Shown: positions 42,926 through 59,992, counted from the stretch's first letter. The stretch is 64,000 nt of DNA from Cylindrotheca closterium (GCA_933822405.4 CAKOGP040002036.1:170830-234829); one strand, 5' to 3'. Program-made: numbers and translations. Notes: generated by a model from the sequence alone, not told the origin.

Positions 42926-44807
42926 AGTGTATGTGGGTCTATGTGTTCTACTATGGAAGTTGGATAAAGGCTCTGTGGATGAGTCTTGTGCTGTTCTTTT
43001 TATTGTTGATGCAAAGCGGCTCAGAAACTGTCTTGGGAAGCCTGCGCACGGGTCACTTTTAAAATACACGATTGCAACAACATTTATGTGTCCCAAAAGG
43101 CCCAAGACGGTTTCTTGAAGCTCAAACCGGCGTGAACCCGGCACGAAGTTTTGTCCACCAAAACAGGGATTGAAAATCCTGTAATATGTAGGTAACTGTT
43201 GCATGGCCCGTTATTAGTATCTTCAGCCAGTACCCACAAGGTCCTACATACCGTATATGCATATGCATGCTTTTATATCTGATCAACCGTCTGAGAAACA
43301 GTACAATGTATGTGACAAAAGATTAGTAGGTCAGTAGTATTGTGTTCAGTACTTTTACAATGTGGGTGGGATGAGTCAAAGTGTTTGCCGGAGCAGCTAA
43401 AGTGCTTGAATCGATGGCTTTTATATTACATAGATTCAATCAATCAATCACTGCACTCGTCCTTCCCACACACAAAGATTCATAGCACTCATTCTCTTAC
43501 TACTATAGGCTGGTCTGTCCTCTGATCAGCTATCTGCTCGGCTGTCTGATCAAATTATCTAGTCTATTATTATAGTTCACCAATGCGATACGATCCGACA
43601 CGATACAAAGAACCAGGTACTTGTGCGGTATACAGTGTACTGGAAGCATTAGGTCAGATCACCTGTCGGATCAGCTACCTCATCCGCTACCTGTTGTGCG
43701 TCTCTGATGAAGTCTCTGAGAAGTAATTCGCTTTCTGCGTTCATGGCACAGCATGGGATCGAAAAAGCAACCATCTAGCTTGTTATTGCTGGGAGCTACA
43801 GCAAGAATTGGATCAGCTGTCGGATCAGCTACCTCATCCGCTACCTGCTCTGCTTCTCTGATGAAGTGTCTGTGCAGCAATTGGTCTTGTAGATCAGCTG
43901 TCTGTTCCGAAACAGCTTATTATTGGGATGGAAAGCAACGATTTTTATCTTGCAGCAAAGAACTAGATCAGTTGTCGGATCAGCTACGTCATCTGTGCTT
44001 CTCTGATGAAGCGTCTGAGCAGCAATTGATCTGGTTGACCAGCTGTCTGATCAGCAAACAAAGAATTAGTGATGGTCAGCTGTCTGATCATGGATAATAT
44101 ATTTTGTCGAATCAAATGAATAAAAAATACGTACAGTAAAAGATAAAAAATGAAGTTTGATTCCTTCGACTGCAATATGGTTTGGACGATGACAGTGCGC
44201 TATTCTCACTACGAGTACGATCGTCATGGGTTAGTTTGGTTGTTCACCCGCCAATGACAATGCGACTACTTTACCCATTTGAACGCCCACGAGCCACAGA
44301 CTAGCACTAACTAGCTCGAAATACCTTTCTTCGTCTGTTCGAAGATGTAATCGCCAACATGCCACCTTTCCGTTGGACAGTCTTCTTGTTATTGAAGATA
44401 AATCAATCAGGCAGAAGATTTGAAAAAATGAGAAATGGTGATGGACTATGGAAATGATGTGCCATCCTTGATAGGCTCTTAAAAAAGCGATTCCTCTGGA
44501 GATTGTGGTCTTCTTTAGCTGATGGGAAATGAAGAAAGAAGTGTGAGCGCGAATAATTAAACCGCAAGAATGGTTGTACCTGGTGCGGCAAGTCAGATAG
44601 AAACCAAGTGCGCAAGCAAAGAGAACGCACTCGAATTGATCAACCGAAACGGTGCAGTTACTTTTAAAATATTTCTTGACAATATCAATCAACTTTATAG
44701 GGGGAATAGGGTGAGTACAGAAAACACTTTTTCATTACTGTGAACACTCTGATGCTAGTTAGTATAACTGCTGTAGCATTGCGCTATCACCCACATGTAC
44801 ATACCAG
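42926..44807. other. Intergenic with TGATCAG-rich repeats
   Basis: 1.9 kb. Contains the three-copy repeat at 43657-44057 (listed separately) and a GATCAGCTATCTGCTCGGCT / CTGTCTGATC stretch at about 43522-43552. A GCGATACGATCCGACACGAT block followed by AAAGAACCAGG (43583-43617) has an inverted partial match at 4730-4775. A 153-codon frame at 44231-44692 (minus) looks non-coding. Confidence 0.5.
43657..44057. repeat. Three-copy ~155 bp tandem repeat
   Basis: Units start at about 43657, 43811 and 43966. Each has GATCA.(C/G)TGTCGGATCAGCTAC, a TCATC..(CTACCTG) block, GCTTCTCTGATGAAG and GTCTG.GCAGCAATT. Rich in GATCAGCTG palindromes, like the repeat at 4107-4636. Confidence 0.8.
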
Positions 44808-45168
44808 TCATCGTCTATGGCTGATATTTGTCTCCTGTCGTGCATAATGTGCATTTCTTGTATCCGTCATTTTCCTTCTCATATTGCTACCAATGCTGCG
44901 TTCGAAGGATAACTTGCTTTCAATATCCAAGGATTTGTCGTAGTACTTCATTGCTTCTTCGTGTTTCCCCTGATCTTGTCTATTTCAAGAGACTTCGAAT
45001 ACAATTCCATGGCACCACCATAGTTGCTCTGGGCCTTGTACACCAACGCCATGTTATAATATGCCTTGGCGACGTCGGAATGTCTCTCCCCAACAGTCTT
45101 CCGGTAAATTTCCAGCGATCTCTCATGAAGCTTCATCGACTGTTGAATTTTTTTCTGTGTCATGAGAA

Positions 45169-47748
45169 TTAGCGCCATGTTGCTGTAGGTTGCTGCGACT
45201 GTCCGATGCGTATCAACAAGAAGTTTTCTGTTAATGCAAGCGATTCCTGGTAAAGTACCAAGGCCTTGTCGAGATTTCCTTGCTCTTGGTAGACAACGGC
45301 AATGTTGTTGAGTGTATTGGCGACTAATGAATTCTTCTCACCGTGGATCTCTTTGTTGATTTCAAGCGCCATTTCAAAATACTTGATGGCATGTGCATAC
45401 TCGAGTTGTTCCTTCAGAATCATTGCCATATGTTCGTATGTGTTTGCAACTGATTCGTGCTTCCCCCCGTGAGTTCTCTTGTTAACTTCCTGCGAAGCTT
45501 TGTGCAACTCCATGGCTTCGTCGAGTTTCCCTTGCTTCTCCAGCACGTTTGCCATATTCGTATACGCCTTTGCCACAAGTGGATGTCTCGGACCATGCTT
45601 CTGTACTCTGATTTCAAAGAGCTTGCCATACACACCGAGTGCGAAGTGATATTCACACAACGATAATTCAAACAATGCACCAAGCCGCTCCAATCGTCGT
45701 TCATTCTTGTTTCGTTCCAGTAGCTCATTCAGCAGATACTCATCCAAATCACCACCCTGGCTGATAATAAGTTTCAAATCATCCAGTCTATCCTTGAGAC
45801 TATGTGTTGCACCAGCGAAGTAGGTGCGGAAGTACTCGTAATAATCATGAGACATTAGAACCTTATCCAATTTGTAGATCTCGGAATGATGGAGCTGGAT
45901 CTCGCATATGTGAAAGAAGCCTTGCATGGTATTCAGCTGAAACTGAATATTCACATCGCGGTAGCCTGTCAGGCTTGGATTCCTGAAACGATTCTTTGCC
46001 TTGACGACGCGAATGGACTCCTCTTTCATCATCAAATCCACAAACTGAATAACCTGCGTTGCTGATCCAAATTCGATACTACCTCGAATGATATCGTAGA
46101 GCCAGGAGATCCCAGGACCTGGTTCTCTATCTCCATAATCATTCGCTGCCTTATCATTTGATCTCTTCCTCGACTTTAAACCTGCTTTCACAAAGCTTAT
46201 CCCCTCCCGTTGGTGTCTAAAGCGGTCGCACAACATTTCAATAATCCCGTCAATGAAATCGTGGAAGATCGGAGCAGCCACTTTTGCAGCCTTGTATAAA
46301 TCATCTAGAGTTTGAACTGGCATGCCGTCGACAGATTGCTGTTGGTCTTTGACAGCAAACATCGTTGGCGTATCCACATCGACTGGAAATGCGGCAATCA
46401 TTTGGAATTCATCCACTTCGAGATACTTTGCATCCATTTGCCGGCGACAATCCAAGTACTTGTGGAGCGTAAATAGGAACTCGCGAGTCTCACCTCGAAG
46501 TTTTGACTTCCGCTTCGCTTCTCGCTTGATCGATCGGACGATGATTGCCACTTCGGCTGTTCGTTTCTTCTCTTTCAATTCTTTCATAATGACTTCTTCC
46601 GTTTTCAATACTCTAGAGCGATCACCCTTTGAAGCACCAAGGGCTACCACAGTTTTTGTATTCCGCTCCTTCAACTCGGAGAGCAAACCAGACAGGGCCA
46701 AAATCATGCCGCGAATCTTTTCGTCACCAATCGTAATGTGGTCCATTCTTGACAATACAAATTTTGTAAAAACATCAAAGGTTTCTTTGACCTCGTCGGA
46801 TAGAAAGCACTCGAGTGCACTGCGTGGATCATTGAATGATGCTTGAGTCTTCTTTCCAGAGACTTGCATGCCTGCTCGGCTGCACATTCCCATGGTCCCC
46901 AGCTTGCACTCGGTCAATACTTCATTGAACGATGCAGCTTCCTTGATTTTCATATCATGTGACAGCAACAACCTCCTCATTTCGATGTTCATCCTGTCTT
47001 CCATCCATTTTTCCATCCCCAGTTCCATTTTTATCATGATTGCCTCCATCGTATTACAACTACTTTTTGCTTTGTTGACCTCCAACAGTTTGCCACGGTA
47101 GTGCTCTTTGAGAGCATGATCGCGTTTCATGGCCTTTTGGGCGGATTGAAATTCGGCAACTTTGATAACCTCGACTGGATCATACTTGTCGGGTGCACCC
47201 ACAGCCTTGAGTGCAGCATACACCGGTTGGTCAGTCCAGCCATAATTCCCGCTGTAATCGAATTCTCGGTCGTGGTTGACTGGACATTGACGTCCAACCA
47301 ATGGGCAGTGGTGGTTATCAGGAGAACCATACTGGTTCAGGTGGCTTTTGTACATCAAAAGTTTCTCTTTGAAATTGTCCTTCATCATCGAGTACCACTT
47401 GTATTTTTCTGAAGCCTTTCCTTTTCCCTTGAAGGTTTCAAAGATTGGTCCGATAGGCCGTAGGTGCTCATAAAGGGCACGTCTCTCTGTGATTGTCAAA
47501 CCAATGGTTCGCATACTTATCAGTAGTGCAGGGTGCATCTTGGCAATCTCATCTGGATTCCGACGTATCAGCTGAAGCGCATTGGTACGCTTCATTTTTC
47601 TCGCAATGTGAGAAGGAAGAACCTTCCCATTTGGTGGGATCTCGTCCAATAATTCCGCTTCACTCATAGTCGAGACGTTTGGAGGTATGTGCCTCCTCAG
47701 ACTCTTCGCAATGCTTCCACGTTTGCCTTGTGATTCTCTGCTTCCCAT
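45169..47748 (-). pseudogene. RelA/SpoT-like nucleotidyltransferase fold plus TPRs (fragment of the broken gene)
   Basis: 859-codon intact segment with an ATG at 47748. Residues ~20-85 hold the HIPPNVS...IARKMKRTNAL region. A Cys/His-containing NHHCPLVGRQCPVNHD lies at ~145-160. Helical, basic sequence follows. Residues ~485-645 match the eukaryotic RelA/SpoT-like fold: VKAGLKSRKR, LYDIIRGSIEF, VVKAKNRFRNPSLTGYRDVN, HICEIQLHHSEIYKLDK and SHDYYEYFR. From ~690 come kinesin-light-chain-like TPRs (VAKAYTNMANVLEKQGKLDEAMELHKAS and repeats, 42 aa period) until the frameshift. True RelA/SpoT enzymes make or hydrolyse (p)ppGpp; activity here is unproven, and the strongly conserved part is the G-Y-R-D / E-I-Q-L-H core. 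Confidence 0.75.
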
Positions 47749-49154
47749 TCACGATTCCTTTGGGCTTGTTCCGCTTGGTATTCGTCGCAATAAAACATGG
47801 CATTGCTATACTTTGCCATATCTTGCTCTAATTTGAAGTATTCAAGTCGTAGTGCATCTTGCTTCTTCTTGTCTGAATGGACCGCATAGGCGCTACCAAT
47901 TTCTGTCATTCGGCTTCCAATCACAGCTACTTTTCGCATGCATACACCATAGTCAATATCTTCTGCAACCACTACCCCGCTGGCTGCGAGCTGTCGTTCC
48001 AATTTTTGTTGAACGTCTTCAGCTTCCTTGATTTTTCGCAGCAACTCCCCTTCCACATCAATAGTGTCATCCGACGACGATGCCATTCTCTTGAGAATCT
48101 CTTCGACGCTTGACGATGATATTTTTCGTGTGCCCAGCTCTGCCTTCTTCACTCCAGCTTCGTTGAGCTCATCTGTAGAAGCAGAGAAAGATTCTCCTCG
48201 CAGATATTTATCCTTTCTGGTCTCGCTCTTTCGTTTGACAGGTACCTTTTCGATCACTGAACTCCTTTTTTCGATCGTCGGGTCATTCGGAACATTCAGA
48301 GTGGGTTTACTCAGTTGTTCGGCATAGAAGCTTTCTAGTACCGCCATCTTGGCTGCTAAGGAGGCATCGTGCGGAACACGCTGTTTGGAACTCGTCTTCC
48401 ATCTGGCATAGAATCTTTCGAGTTCTTCCTTTTTCGCTGATGTATGTGACCCATCGATAGCACCCTTCTTTGGCCTCCTCCTCCTCCGGCTAGCATACAA
48501 CGATTCCAACAACGCCCTCTTTGCGTCTGTTGAGGCATCGTGAGGTACAGATTTCTTCGTCCTACTCCCCCGTTTCCTATACAATTTTTCGAGTGCCGCT
48601 TTCTTGGCCTCTTTCGAAGGTTCTTTTGGCGAAACCGTCCTGGCCAGATGTCTCCGCCTCGCATACGCTTTTGCCAATGCCTCCTTGTTAGCTTCATGCC
48701 TCCGTTTTGCGATCCATTTTTCAATTGCAGCCTTCTTTTCCTCTTTGGAAAGTTTCTGCGGTGAAGAAGTCTCTATCGACTGCCGTTTTCTGTTGGCAAG
48801 AAGTCTTTCTACCACCTTTTTCTTTTCCTCCTTGGTGGGACCCTGCAGGATAACGAATTTGTTTGGATTCTTCCGGTTTTCCAAGACGTTCTCGATTGCT
48901 GCAACGGTTTCAGCACTGACTTCAATTCCAGAATCCACATTTTCCTCTTCGAAGAATAATTCATCATCAGCTTCCCCTTCCACCATGATGATTTCTTCTT
49001 CGACGTAATCATCGTCGTCCTCCTCGGTGGTCCATTCGGCTTCTTCGAAATCCATGATTGTTTCTTCAATGGTCATCCAGTCAAGTTCATCCAATTCTTC
49101 ATCGGTCCACACTTCAATTTCTTCCTCCATTTCGAGTTCCTCATCAGTAGTCAC
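47697..49154 (-). pseudogene. Acidic head plus Lys-rich repeat region (fragment of the broken gene)
   Basis: 485-codon frame; the first codon is GTG and the first ATG is at 49130, supporting an internal fragment rather than a separate gene. An acidic N-terminal third (DEELDELDW, DDDDYVEEE) precedes about six ~35-aa repeats of the form (S/T)KE.KKAALEKLY.(K/R)R. A C-terminal coiled coil (LLRKIKEAEDVQQKLERQLAA) and EYQAEQAQRNREWEAENHKANVEAL follow. It overlaps the next fragment by 52 bp in another frame at the frameshift. Confidence 0.65.
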
Positions 49155-49606
49155 CGTCTTTCTTCATATTCCTGATCATGTTCCTCTTCTGGAATCAACC
49201 TTTCTGAATTTGGTCGGAACCAAGGAGGATCCGAGACTGGAGTATCTTCTTCTTTCAGTATAGAAGTCATGATGTCTGGATTCACCCCGTTAATGGCCAT
49301 GCCGAATTCAATGGCCAGTAACGGAATTCCCATTTGGAGCATTTTGCGGTATTTGCTTGCGACCAAATCTTCTTGCTCCGATGATTCTTGTGTCGTTTCA
49401 AGCTCTTCTTGTGATATCACTGAGGATTGAGTGACAAAGGATTCGGTATCTTGTGATATTGATCTTACAATTTCCAGTGGCGGTGTCGTTGGCATCTCTG
49501 GTTCTTCTGCTGTTGCCGGACTTTGTCGACATGCCGTGTCATGATTGTCAGCTTCAGATGATTCGCCAATACGGGTGTGAATGGGCGGCGTTGCGGTTGG
49601 AGTCAC
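49151..49606 (-). pseudogene. KYRKMLxMGIP motif segment (fragment of the broken gene)
   Basis: 151 codons, GTG at the first position, same frame as the upstream fragment at 49631-49918 across the TAA stop. Contains ASKYRKMLQMGIPLLAIEF then GMAINGVNPDIMTSIL, the K-Y-x-K-M-L-x-M-G-(V/I)-P motif found in CCDC53/WASHC3-like and many protist proteins, a short helical segment. Confidence 0.6.
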
Positions 49607-49630
49607 AGATCCATTATGATACTCACCCTT

Positions 49631-49918
49631 TTATTCTTGAATCATCTCCATAGTGTCGCTTTTCTTGGCCGAGGCATTGCCAAAGCTATCCGAATGCACA
49701 ATCTGACAAACAATTTGATCACACAATTCATCATGAACAAATTGCATGGTATAACCTGATGGTAGCAGCTTGGGAGTATAGGAAGACAGAATCTTCTTTT
49801 CGTCATTTTTTCGCATCAGTGTGGCTGCCTTTCCATAATGGAATCCATCATCGTTTTCGCCTGGGTACTTCGTCACTTGTTCTTCGTCATTTTCATCCAA
49901 GTTCACAACAATAGCCAC
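49631..49918 (-). pseudogene. Fragment of the broken gene (between two lesions)
   Basis: 95 codons starting VAIVVNLDEND (GTG). It ends at TAA 49631-49633, after which the same frame stays open through the next fragment, so the TAA looks like a nonsense mutation. No recognised domain. Confidence 0.5.
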
Positions 49919-49920
49919 AG

Positions 49921-50214
49921 CTACTGTAGTTTCCTCATTCTTGCCAAGTCTTCAGGACAAATGATCGTCTTTACACTTCGTAATGATTTCAAAGCATCCT
50001 GCTCATTTGGCTGGTCACAAAGCTTTCTTAGGATTTCAATATCATTTTCTGTCAGACGTTTCAACGCCTCATCTTCGTCTACATTTGTTGATTTTGCTAT
50101 TGAAAGTTTCGCACATAGTTTGAGCCAGTCTCCCAAGTCGACAATGGGCCAAGTCACTTTGGCGGCATGTACAAAGATAAATCTGTATTTTTCAAAAGGT
50201 GAAGGAGCATCCAC
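49921..50214 (-). pseudogene. Fragment of the broken gene
   Basis: 97 codons starting VDAPSPFEKYRFIFVHAA (GTG), mostly helical (DIEILRKLCDQPNEQDALKS). It continues the 50387 frame after a frameshift near 50210. Confidence 0.5.
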
Positions 50215-50387
50215 TCGGCTACCATATATTCCACTAGGACATCGGGCAAGGCTCCGGCAAGGTGAAGTCGTTGCAAATCGTCCGCAGATGTCACTCCCTC
50301 TAACAATTCAATTGCCACATCTTCTGTCACCCAAGCTCCATGCGGACATACACTTAACAAGGCTGATAGAGACAATGGAGATGTCAT
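50154..50387 (-). pseudogene. 5' end of the broken gene
   Basis: ATG at 50387 opens 77 codons (TSPLSLSALLSVCPHG, AIELLEGVTSADDLQRLHLA). The conserved-looking part ends at EYMVAEW, after which the neighbouring frame takes over. Divergent from the MFS gene, 269 bp away. Confidence 0.5.
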
Positions 50388-50656
50388 GACGGCACCATTC
50401 GTCTATGCGATCATTGGCTATATCTACTGCTGGAGAGGCTCAATGATGAGACGTACCAGCATATATGCAATATAAAATTGTAGTCGATCGATTCAAACTG
50501 GTAACCAGGTCAATCCTAACCGCACGCATTGCCTCGCGCACGTTTACGTACAAAATAACGAAGACGATTAATCTGAACAGAACACAAAGGCGTATAAAAT
50601 ACACACATCCAATATTATACTCGCATTGTACACTACAAGCATCGAGCTGGAACCAA

Positions 50657-52570
50657 ATGCCACAGCTTCCAAGAAGACATCAACGAATAGAAGACGAATC
50701 ATCGTCCTCACAAAATAGCGATATCAATATCAATAGCAATAGCAATAACAATAGATTATTGAGAGAAGCTGAAGATGTTTCAGACAGTATAATACGACAA
50801 GAAGAAACACAAGATGAGGAGGCCATCTCACAGCAGCTTCCTTCTTCATCGCCACCGCCTGCTTCATCTCCAGCATCAGGTGTACATCGGATTCGGAAAC
50901 GAAACATTCGCTTGATATTAACCTACACATGGATCATCTTTGCGGGTCGATCCATTTGGAATCAAAATGTCTTGGCCACCTTTTGTTTCCTCTTGTCTGG
51001 CAAGGACCCCAAATTGGTGGGCTACTTGACGGCCGCCATGGGAATTTGCCAATTACTTGTAAGCTTCCCAGTTGGTTACCTTGCGGATAAGTACCGGAGA
51101 GACCATTTGCTCAAATTAGCCTCGTGCATCGGAATGGTGGCAGCCGGAACCACCCTGAAGGTATTGTTTTGGAATGGACATCAGCATCAGCCAACCTATT
51201 CGGCGTTGATGTTTTCGCTGTGTATCTGGGGTTGCTTTTGGGGAATTGCCAATACTTGTCTGACGGCGGTCTTTGCCGATTCGATTGAAAATGGTGAACG
51301 ATCCAAGTACTTTACGAAGAGGAGTATTCTCATTAATCTGGGAAATCTGTCGGGCCCGACTGTCGCATTGACCATGTTTTTGATACTGGGCAATGAATGG
51401 ACGTTAATGGATTGTGCCTATGTTATGGGTACTGGGCAAATAATATGTTTACCAGCAATGGTCTTATTATGCTTCCTGAAGGATCCACAATGGCAAGAAC
51501 AACAAGAATCACGTCCTGAGGATTGTGACGACATGGTTGAAACGAGTCGTCAGGAGGAGGATTCCTTGCGGACACCGTTGCTGTCGGACCTTGAAGAAGA
51601 AGCTGACGACGAAAGATCCATACAAGCAAATGGGCGACAAGGCACTAGTACTCCACCTGAAACTCGTCCGCATCGAGATGAAACCTACAATGCCTCGAAA
51701 CTGGCCAGTATGCTGAGTTACTTGTGTGGTGGTTGCTGTTTGCACAGCGATGGTGGACCACCGAAACGAATCATTCCATCATTGGTGGCTTCCGCAGATG
51801 TGCTGTCGGGCTTGGCATCTGGTACGTTGATTGTTTGTAGCTTGCACTATCTGACTTTTTTCTGTGACAAATAATGACTGGCTCACACACACGTTGTCAT
51901 TGACTACACACACACTATAGGCATGTCCATTCGATATTTTGCCATTTTTCTCTATGATAATTTGCACTTGAAGCCAGTTCATGTGCAATTGCTATACATA
52001 ATTGCTCCTTTACTACAAGCGTGCTTGGCCAAACTCGGACAAGTGTTGGCCAAGTCGTATGGGCGATGCAAAGTTACGGTTGCCTTCAAGTGGATTGGAG
52101 TCTCTTTTATGATGGCCATGGTCACAGTGACGAAACTCAGCCAAGAAAGAATTGAAAATGGCGATAAACTTGTTATTGCAATGATTTGTACATTGATGGT
52201 GATAAGAACAGGCTTTATGAATGCCACGAGTGCCTTGACCAAGTCGGTCTTGATGGATTACGTCCCCAATGACGAACGGGCCAAGTGGAGTGCCCTCGAG
52301 AGTTTCAACATGTTCAGTTGGAGTGGAAGCGCCGCTTTGGGTGGTATCTTGGTGGATTATCACGGGATTCTGTTCAACTTTTGCATTACGGCGAGCTTGC
52401 AGTTTGTAGCAACCTGGCCTCATTTGTTGTTGGCCCGAGCTGCAGTATTACGAACGAATGAGAATGAGAATAATACGCATAATCATCCAGAGAGAAGTCA
52501 AATCGAGGTGGACCGAAGTAGCGACAGAAGTAATACTGACGGGCGAGATAGAAGAGATGCTATCGCTTAA
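50657..52570 (+). CDS. Major facilitator superfamily transporter
   Basis: Two exons, 50657-51821 and 51921-52570, with a 99 bp intron (GTACGT...TAG) that restores LASG-MSIRYFAIF. The product is 604 aa. A disordered Ser/Asn/Asp-rich cytosolic N-terminus (~75 aa) precedes TM1 (NIRLILTYTWIIFAGRSIW). MFS hallmarks: the loop 2-3 motif GYLADKYRRDHLLK (G-x-x-x-D-x-x-x-R), QLLVSFPVGYL, and RSILINLGNLSGP in helix 5. A long hydrophilic central loop (Glu/Arg-rich, ~290-365) separates two six-helix halves; the second begins LVASADVLSGLASGMSIRYF. Substrate unknown. An in-frame ATG exists upstream at 50465, but the segment between is not protein-like. Plasma-membrane or organelle location cannot be told. 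Confidence 0.88.
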
Positions 52571-53247
52571 AAATAGAATACACAGGGATAGAGGATACAG
52601 TAGTACCAGGTACGAGTACCGGTATAATACAGCAATATACCTACTGTACTCCTGAAAACTTATGGTCAGTCGTCTTAGTCAAATAGAATCAATCCTTTTT
52701 CGAATCGATCACAGTGTCATCATCATCATCGTCATCTCGACATCATCGAGTGTCATGTACATATCATATCATTGCAGTCAGTTTTACTGGCACCAGTATG
52801 TATATTCTAAAAGAAATCATGATAGCGTCCAAAGGAAGCCACCTAATTGACCTCACCATGTCCATCAAAGTGTTTTACCAAGAACGTGTGAATGCCTGAG
52901 AATGACACCTAAATAATAACCGCAGTGAGATCATCCAATTTTCATCCGTACATTCGACTTATTGGTCCACTAGTTGCATCCCAAAGAATTGGGAATGGAA
53001 AAGACTCCGAGAGGATAACAGGCAAGAAACGGTCGTGTTGCAACCACACGAGGAAACCAAACATACCTCAGCCATGTCAAATAGGGACCATACTGTACCG
53101 CACAGTATATCATCGTGACGAAACACGAAGATGCGAATGTGGTCGGAGTGCTAACGGTGCAGAAAATGGGCTTTGGATTTGTTCTACTCACAATTTCAAA
53201 TCATCACCAACAACTCACAGCAGCATACAACCAAACAATACAGAAAG
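52571..53247. other. Intergenic
   Basis: 677 bp. TACCAGGTACGAGTACCGGTA palindrome-rich stretch at about 52603-52624 and a CATCATCATCATCGTCATC run at about 52718-52737. The A/C-rich end before 53248 is the likely 5' UTR. Confidence 0.5.
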
Positions 53248-54873
53248 ATGAAATTGATCTTTTCCTCTACTTTCCTTTTCACTCTTGCCGTGGCCACAGC
53301 CCAAGAAAAGGTAAGCTACTATTGAAACACTTTGTGCAAGCATTGGAGTACAGTTATGCTAATGTCTTTTATGGACATGATGTTCTTTTAGGCCCAAAGC
53401 CTCCGCAAGTTGCAACAATCCGAGCCCATTAACTTCCAAGGAGATGGATGCATGAGCTACGACCCTAGCGACAGCGATTGGGTTACATTGCCTTACGATG
53501 ATGACTACGACCATCTAGTCGCCATGGGATTTCCATTCACCTTTGGTGCAACTACCTATACCGATATCTTGATCAATTCCAATGGGCACCTTCATTTTGA
53601 TTTTGGCAGCTCCGATGAGTGGCACTATGCTGCAGATGGCTTTGTTTCCGCTTCGGATATCTCAATCGCACCCTTCCAGGCGGATGTCAACAACGTTGTT
53701 ACGGGCCATATCCGATACAAGCTTGCTGGAGACAATGTCGCCGTTGTTTGGGAGGAAGTCGGTCACTATCTCGGAACCGCTGATAATACCAACTCTTTTG
53801 AAGTTGTTCTTTCCTCTAACGGCTCCAACGACCCAAAGATCTGTTTCTGCTATGACAAGATGGGTTGGGCACTCGACGGCAACAGCCCACAGCTTCCGGG
53901 AGAAGTTGGTATCAGCATAGGAAGCGGTTCAGGCTTTTTGCTTGGAGACTTCTCCCAGACTGATGCAACCTGGAACGGTATTGGTTCATCAGACAATGGC
54001 GTTGGATATTTGACTGGCAAATCCTTTTGTTTCAACCCGGACATTGTGAATTCTTCAAATCCATCAAAAGAGATCATCTCCACTTTTGGTCCTGGAACAG
54101 GTGGCGATCCTCATTTCAAGACATGGCATAACGAGCACTATCAGTACCATGGGCAGTGCGATCTTGTCCTGGCCAAGGATGCCACCTTTGCAAATGGACT
54201 TGGCCTTGATATTCACATCCGAACCAAGCTTGTCCGACATTGGAGTTACATCAAGACTGCTGCCATCCGCATCGGCAATGACATTCTCGAGATTGAAGGT
54301 TCTGGCAAGGGTCTGGACAAGGAAGTTCGCTACTGGTTCAACTACGAATACCAAGGAGACCTCACCGAGTTTGCTGGCTTCCCCGTCACCATCAAGGCCG
54401 ATGGAAGCAAGCTTCAGAAGAACCGCATCGACATCGATCTGAGTTCCAAGTACCCGGGTCAGAAGGTCACCATCTCTAGCTTCAAGGAGTTCGTCAAGGT
54501 CGACTTTACCAACCCTACTTCCAAGGCATTCGGCAACACTGTCGGTATGTTGGGAGACTTTGAGAGTGGCAAGACCCTCGCCCGTGATGGCGCTACTGTC
54601 CTTGATGACTACACTGATCTCGGACGCGAGTGGCAAGTCCTTCCTACCGATGCCATGCTCTTCCATGAATCATCGTCTGCGCCTCAATTCCCCGAGTTGT
54701 GCATTGAGCCAGAAGATCCTCGTGGTGATCGTGCGCGTCGCTTGGGTGAGTCTTCCATCACCGAGGAACAAGCCGAAGCTGCTTGTGCTAGACTGAAGGA
54801 CGGATTGGACCGCAAGGATTGCATTTATGATATTATTTCCACTGAAGACATGGACATGGTCGGCGCCTACTAA
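53248..54873 (+). CDS. Secreted nidogen-like/VWD protein with GDPH motif
   Basis: Two exons, 53248-53310 and 53392-54873, intron 53311-53391 (81 bp, GTAAGC...TAG). The product is 514 aa. Exon 1 encodes almost exactly the signal peptide (MKLIFSSTFLFTLAVATAQ). Residues ~47-237 look like a nidogen (NIDO) domain: GFPFTFG, ILINSNGHLHF, APFQADVN, VAVVWEEVGHY and ICFCYDKMGW. From ~256 comes a von Willebrand type D-like domain opening GTGGDPHFKTW (GDPH at 259-262), YHGQCDLVL, then FVKVDF and GMLGDFESG. The C-terminal ~60 aa has Cys and acidic residues. Proteins with the GDPH/VWD module are known in diatom adhesive and wall proteomes, so an extracellular matrix or adhesion role is plausible. Confidence 0.92.

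Positions 54874-59992
<5,119 letters not shown>

Larger units (their letters stand above)
44808..50387 (-). pseudogene. Large RelA/SpoT-like fold + TPR protein gene, broken by several lesions
   Basis: Consecutive minus-strand frames from 50387 to 44808 read as one protein of about 1850 aa interrupted by frameshifts near 50210, 49920, 49152, 47700, 45226 and 44980, plus an in-frame TAA at 49631-49633. Joining logic is clear at several points: VEALRR runs into RRHIPPNVS across 47700, and a lost base in the AAAA run at 45224-45227 separates ESLALTE from LLVDTHRTVAATYSNMA, the expected next TPR. Only the ORF from 47748 has an ATG near its start; the others start with GTG or inside. No GT-AG intron reconciles the frames. 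Long intact stretches (485 and 859 codons) imply recent decay or clustered sequence errors. Pieces are listed separately below. Confidence 0.7.

Noticed and set aside
44231..44692. 153-codon ORF on the minus strand
   Set aside because: Irregular composition, no recognisable domain or convincing start context, next to repeat DNA.
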